A stretch of DNA of 21,125 nucleotides from an uncultured Collinsella sp. (GTDB taxonomy: Bacteria; Actinomycetota; Coriobacteriia; Coriobacteriales; Coriobacteriaceae), in contig CABQWP010000037.1 in the NCBI GenBank assembly GCA_902467875.1, positions 1 through 21,125 on the forward strand, written 5' to 3'. Both the position numbers and the translations under genes were made by a program. Each line of letters opens with the position of its first letter. Positions within the stretch are counted from its first letter, which is position 1. Shown here piece after piece: positions 20,113 to 21,125 of the stretch. The notes beneath the pieces were generated by a model. That model did no database searches. It was not told the DNA's origin and saw only the letters and a list, made by a program, of their open reading frames with translations.

Positions 20113-21125
20113 GTGACCTACGCATATACTGCCACTGAGCGCAAGCGCGTCAGCTTCGGGAAAATCCCGGAGGCCATGGAGCTCCCCAACCTTATCTCTG
20201 TTCAAAGGGAATCCTTTGAGCGTTTTAAGGACGAGGGCCTTCGTGAGGCGTTCAAGGAATCCAGCCCCATCCAGAGCCAGAACCATGTTCTCGAGGTTAC
20301 CTTCGGCGAGCATCAGTTCGGGGACCCCGCGCACACCGTCGAGGAGTGCCGCGAGAAGGACATGACCTATCAGGCTCCGCTTCTGACCGACGTCCGTCTC
20401 ACCAACAAGGAGACCGGCGAGATCAAGGAGCAGCTCGTCTTCATGGGCGACTTCCCCATGATGACCGATCAGGGCACCTTCATCATCAACGGTACCGAGC
20501 GTATCGTCGTTTCGCAGCTCGTCCGTTCCCCGGGTGTGTACTACAGCTCCGAGATGGATTCGGGCAAGCAGATCTACAAGGCCCAGATCATCCCGTCCCG
20601 CGGTGCCTGGCTTGAGTTTGAGGTCGACAAGCGCGACCAGCTCATGGTCTCCATCGACCGTAAGCGCAAGCAGAGCGCCACGATGTTCCTGCGCGCCCTT
20701 GGCATTGCCGTCACCAACGACGATATCATCGAGTTGCTCGGCAACTCCGATGTGATCAAGCGCACCCTGGAGCGCGACACCGCCCTCACTCGCGAGGACG
20801 CCCTCATCGAGATCTACCGTCGCCTGCGCCCGGGCGAGCCTCCCACCGTGGACGCTTCCCGCAGCCTGCTCGAGGGCCTGCTCTTTAACCCGCAGCGCTA
20901 CGATCTGGCCCGCGTCGGTCGCTACAAGGTCAACAAGAAGCTCAACCTCACCACCGAGGAAGAGGTCACGGTGCTCACCGACGAGGATATCGTCGCGACG
21001 CTGCGCTACCTGCTGTCCCTCGCTGCCGGCGAGCAGGGCTTTAAGGTCGACGACATCGACCACTTTGGCAACCGCCGCATCCGCACCGTCGGCGAGCTCG
21101 TCGCCAATCAGTTCCGTATCGGCAT
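20113..21125 (+). CDS. rpoB: RNA polymerase beta subunit, N-terminal part
   Basis: This is the catalytic beta subunit of RNA polymerase; only the first 337 codons are in the window and the frame is open at the right edge. The start is GTG 20113 with AAGGAGG 9 bases before. The N-terminus (RVSFGKIPEAMELPNLISVQ, about 13-32) is typical, followed by the protrusion domain, with FPMMTDQGTFIINGTERIVV and then QLVRSPGVYYSSE (about 135-147). Lobe-region sequence follows (YRRLRPGEPP, FGNRRIRTVGELV). The rifampicin region lies beyond the window. Transcription seems separate from rplJ-rplL because galU and two terminators intervene. Confidence 0.97.
   Translation, partial: MTYAYTATERKRVSFGKIPEAMELPNLISVQRESFERFKDEGLREAFKESSPIQSQNHVLEVTFGEHQFGDPAHTVEECREKDMTYQAPLLTDVRLTNKETGEIKEQLVFMGDFPMMTDQGTFIINGTERIVVSQLVRSPGVYYSSEMDSGKQIYKAQIIPSRGAWLEFEVDKRDQLMVSIDRKRKQSATMFLRALGIAVTNDDIIELLGNSDVIKRTLERDTALTREDALIEIYRRLRPGEPPTVDASRSLLEGLLFNPQRYDLARVGRYKVNKKLNLTTEEEVTVLTDEDIVATLRYLLSLAAGEQGFKVDDIDHFGNRRIRTVGELVANQFRIG

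Overview
The window looks like chromosomal DNA of a high-GC Gram-positive gut actinobacterium, most likely class Coriobacteriia and plausibly Collinsella. That placement is inferred from GC content, codon preference (GAG, CGC), strong AGGAGG-type ribosome sites, the gene families present and the L10-type leader. No rRNA, tRNA, CRISPR array, phage gene or transposase is visible.

Layout. From 1 to 7745 every gene is on the minus strand: a secreted 5'-nucleotidase (its C-terminal end lies outside the window), a three-gene ABC importer of the TrpXYZ/PF04392 type (binding lipoprotein, permease, ATPase), a WYL-domain regulator, asparaginyl-tRNA synthetase, and a stand-alone glucose-type PTS IIA protein. 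From 7990 to 15204 genes are on the plus strand: an alpha/beta-hydrolase, a fused FeoA-FeoB iron transporter, a SotB-like MFS exporter, a GH13 alpha-amylase-like enzyme and a deoxyinosine-DNA glycosylase. A small minus-strand protein (15206-15865) converges on the glycosylase with 1 bp between stop codons. From 15959 the plus strand carries a class I aminotransferase, rplJ-rplL with an L10 leader/attenuator, galU, and the first 337 codons of rpoB.

Most coding content is ordinary; the unusual material is between genes. (1) A roughly 250-bp nested palindrome at 17135-17383 separates the aminotransferase from rplJ. It has a perfect 35-bp inverted repeat, a 28-bp repeat with one mismatch and a 9-bp core, while the DNA between these blocks has diverged. 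Its right end holds the -35 box of the best rplJL promoter. (2) A 62-bp-period tandem repeat (9082 to about 9300) and two DtxR-like boxes lie upstream of feoAB. (3) Two copies of one long inverted repeat (8924-8989 and 13123-13189) sit just after plus-strand genes and probably act as terminators. (4) The last third of the aminotransferase gene has different codon use (GAA 6 of 7, against 1 of 17 earlier), which suggests a mosaic gene. (5) galU, with its own promoter and terminator, sits between rplL and rpoB, which are adjacent in many bacteria.

How the genes work together. The ABC operon forms one uptake system, with a hairpin between the binding-protein gene and the permease gene that could set their ratio. 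The IIA protein, hydrolase, GH13 enzyme and exporter fit a saccharolytic gut lifestyle. FeoAB provides ferrous iron under probable metal-dependent repression. The right-hand end is core translation and transcription machinery. Starts were chosen by Shine-Dalgarno placement and family length, so several differ from the longest open frame.
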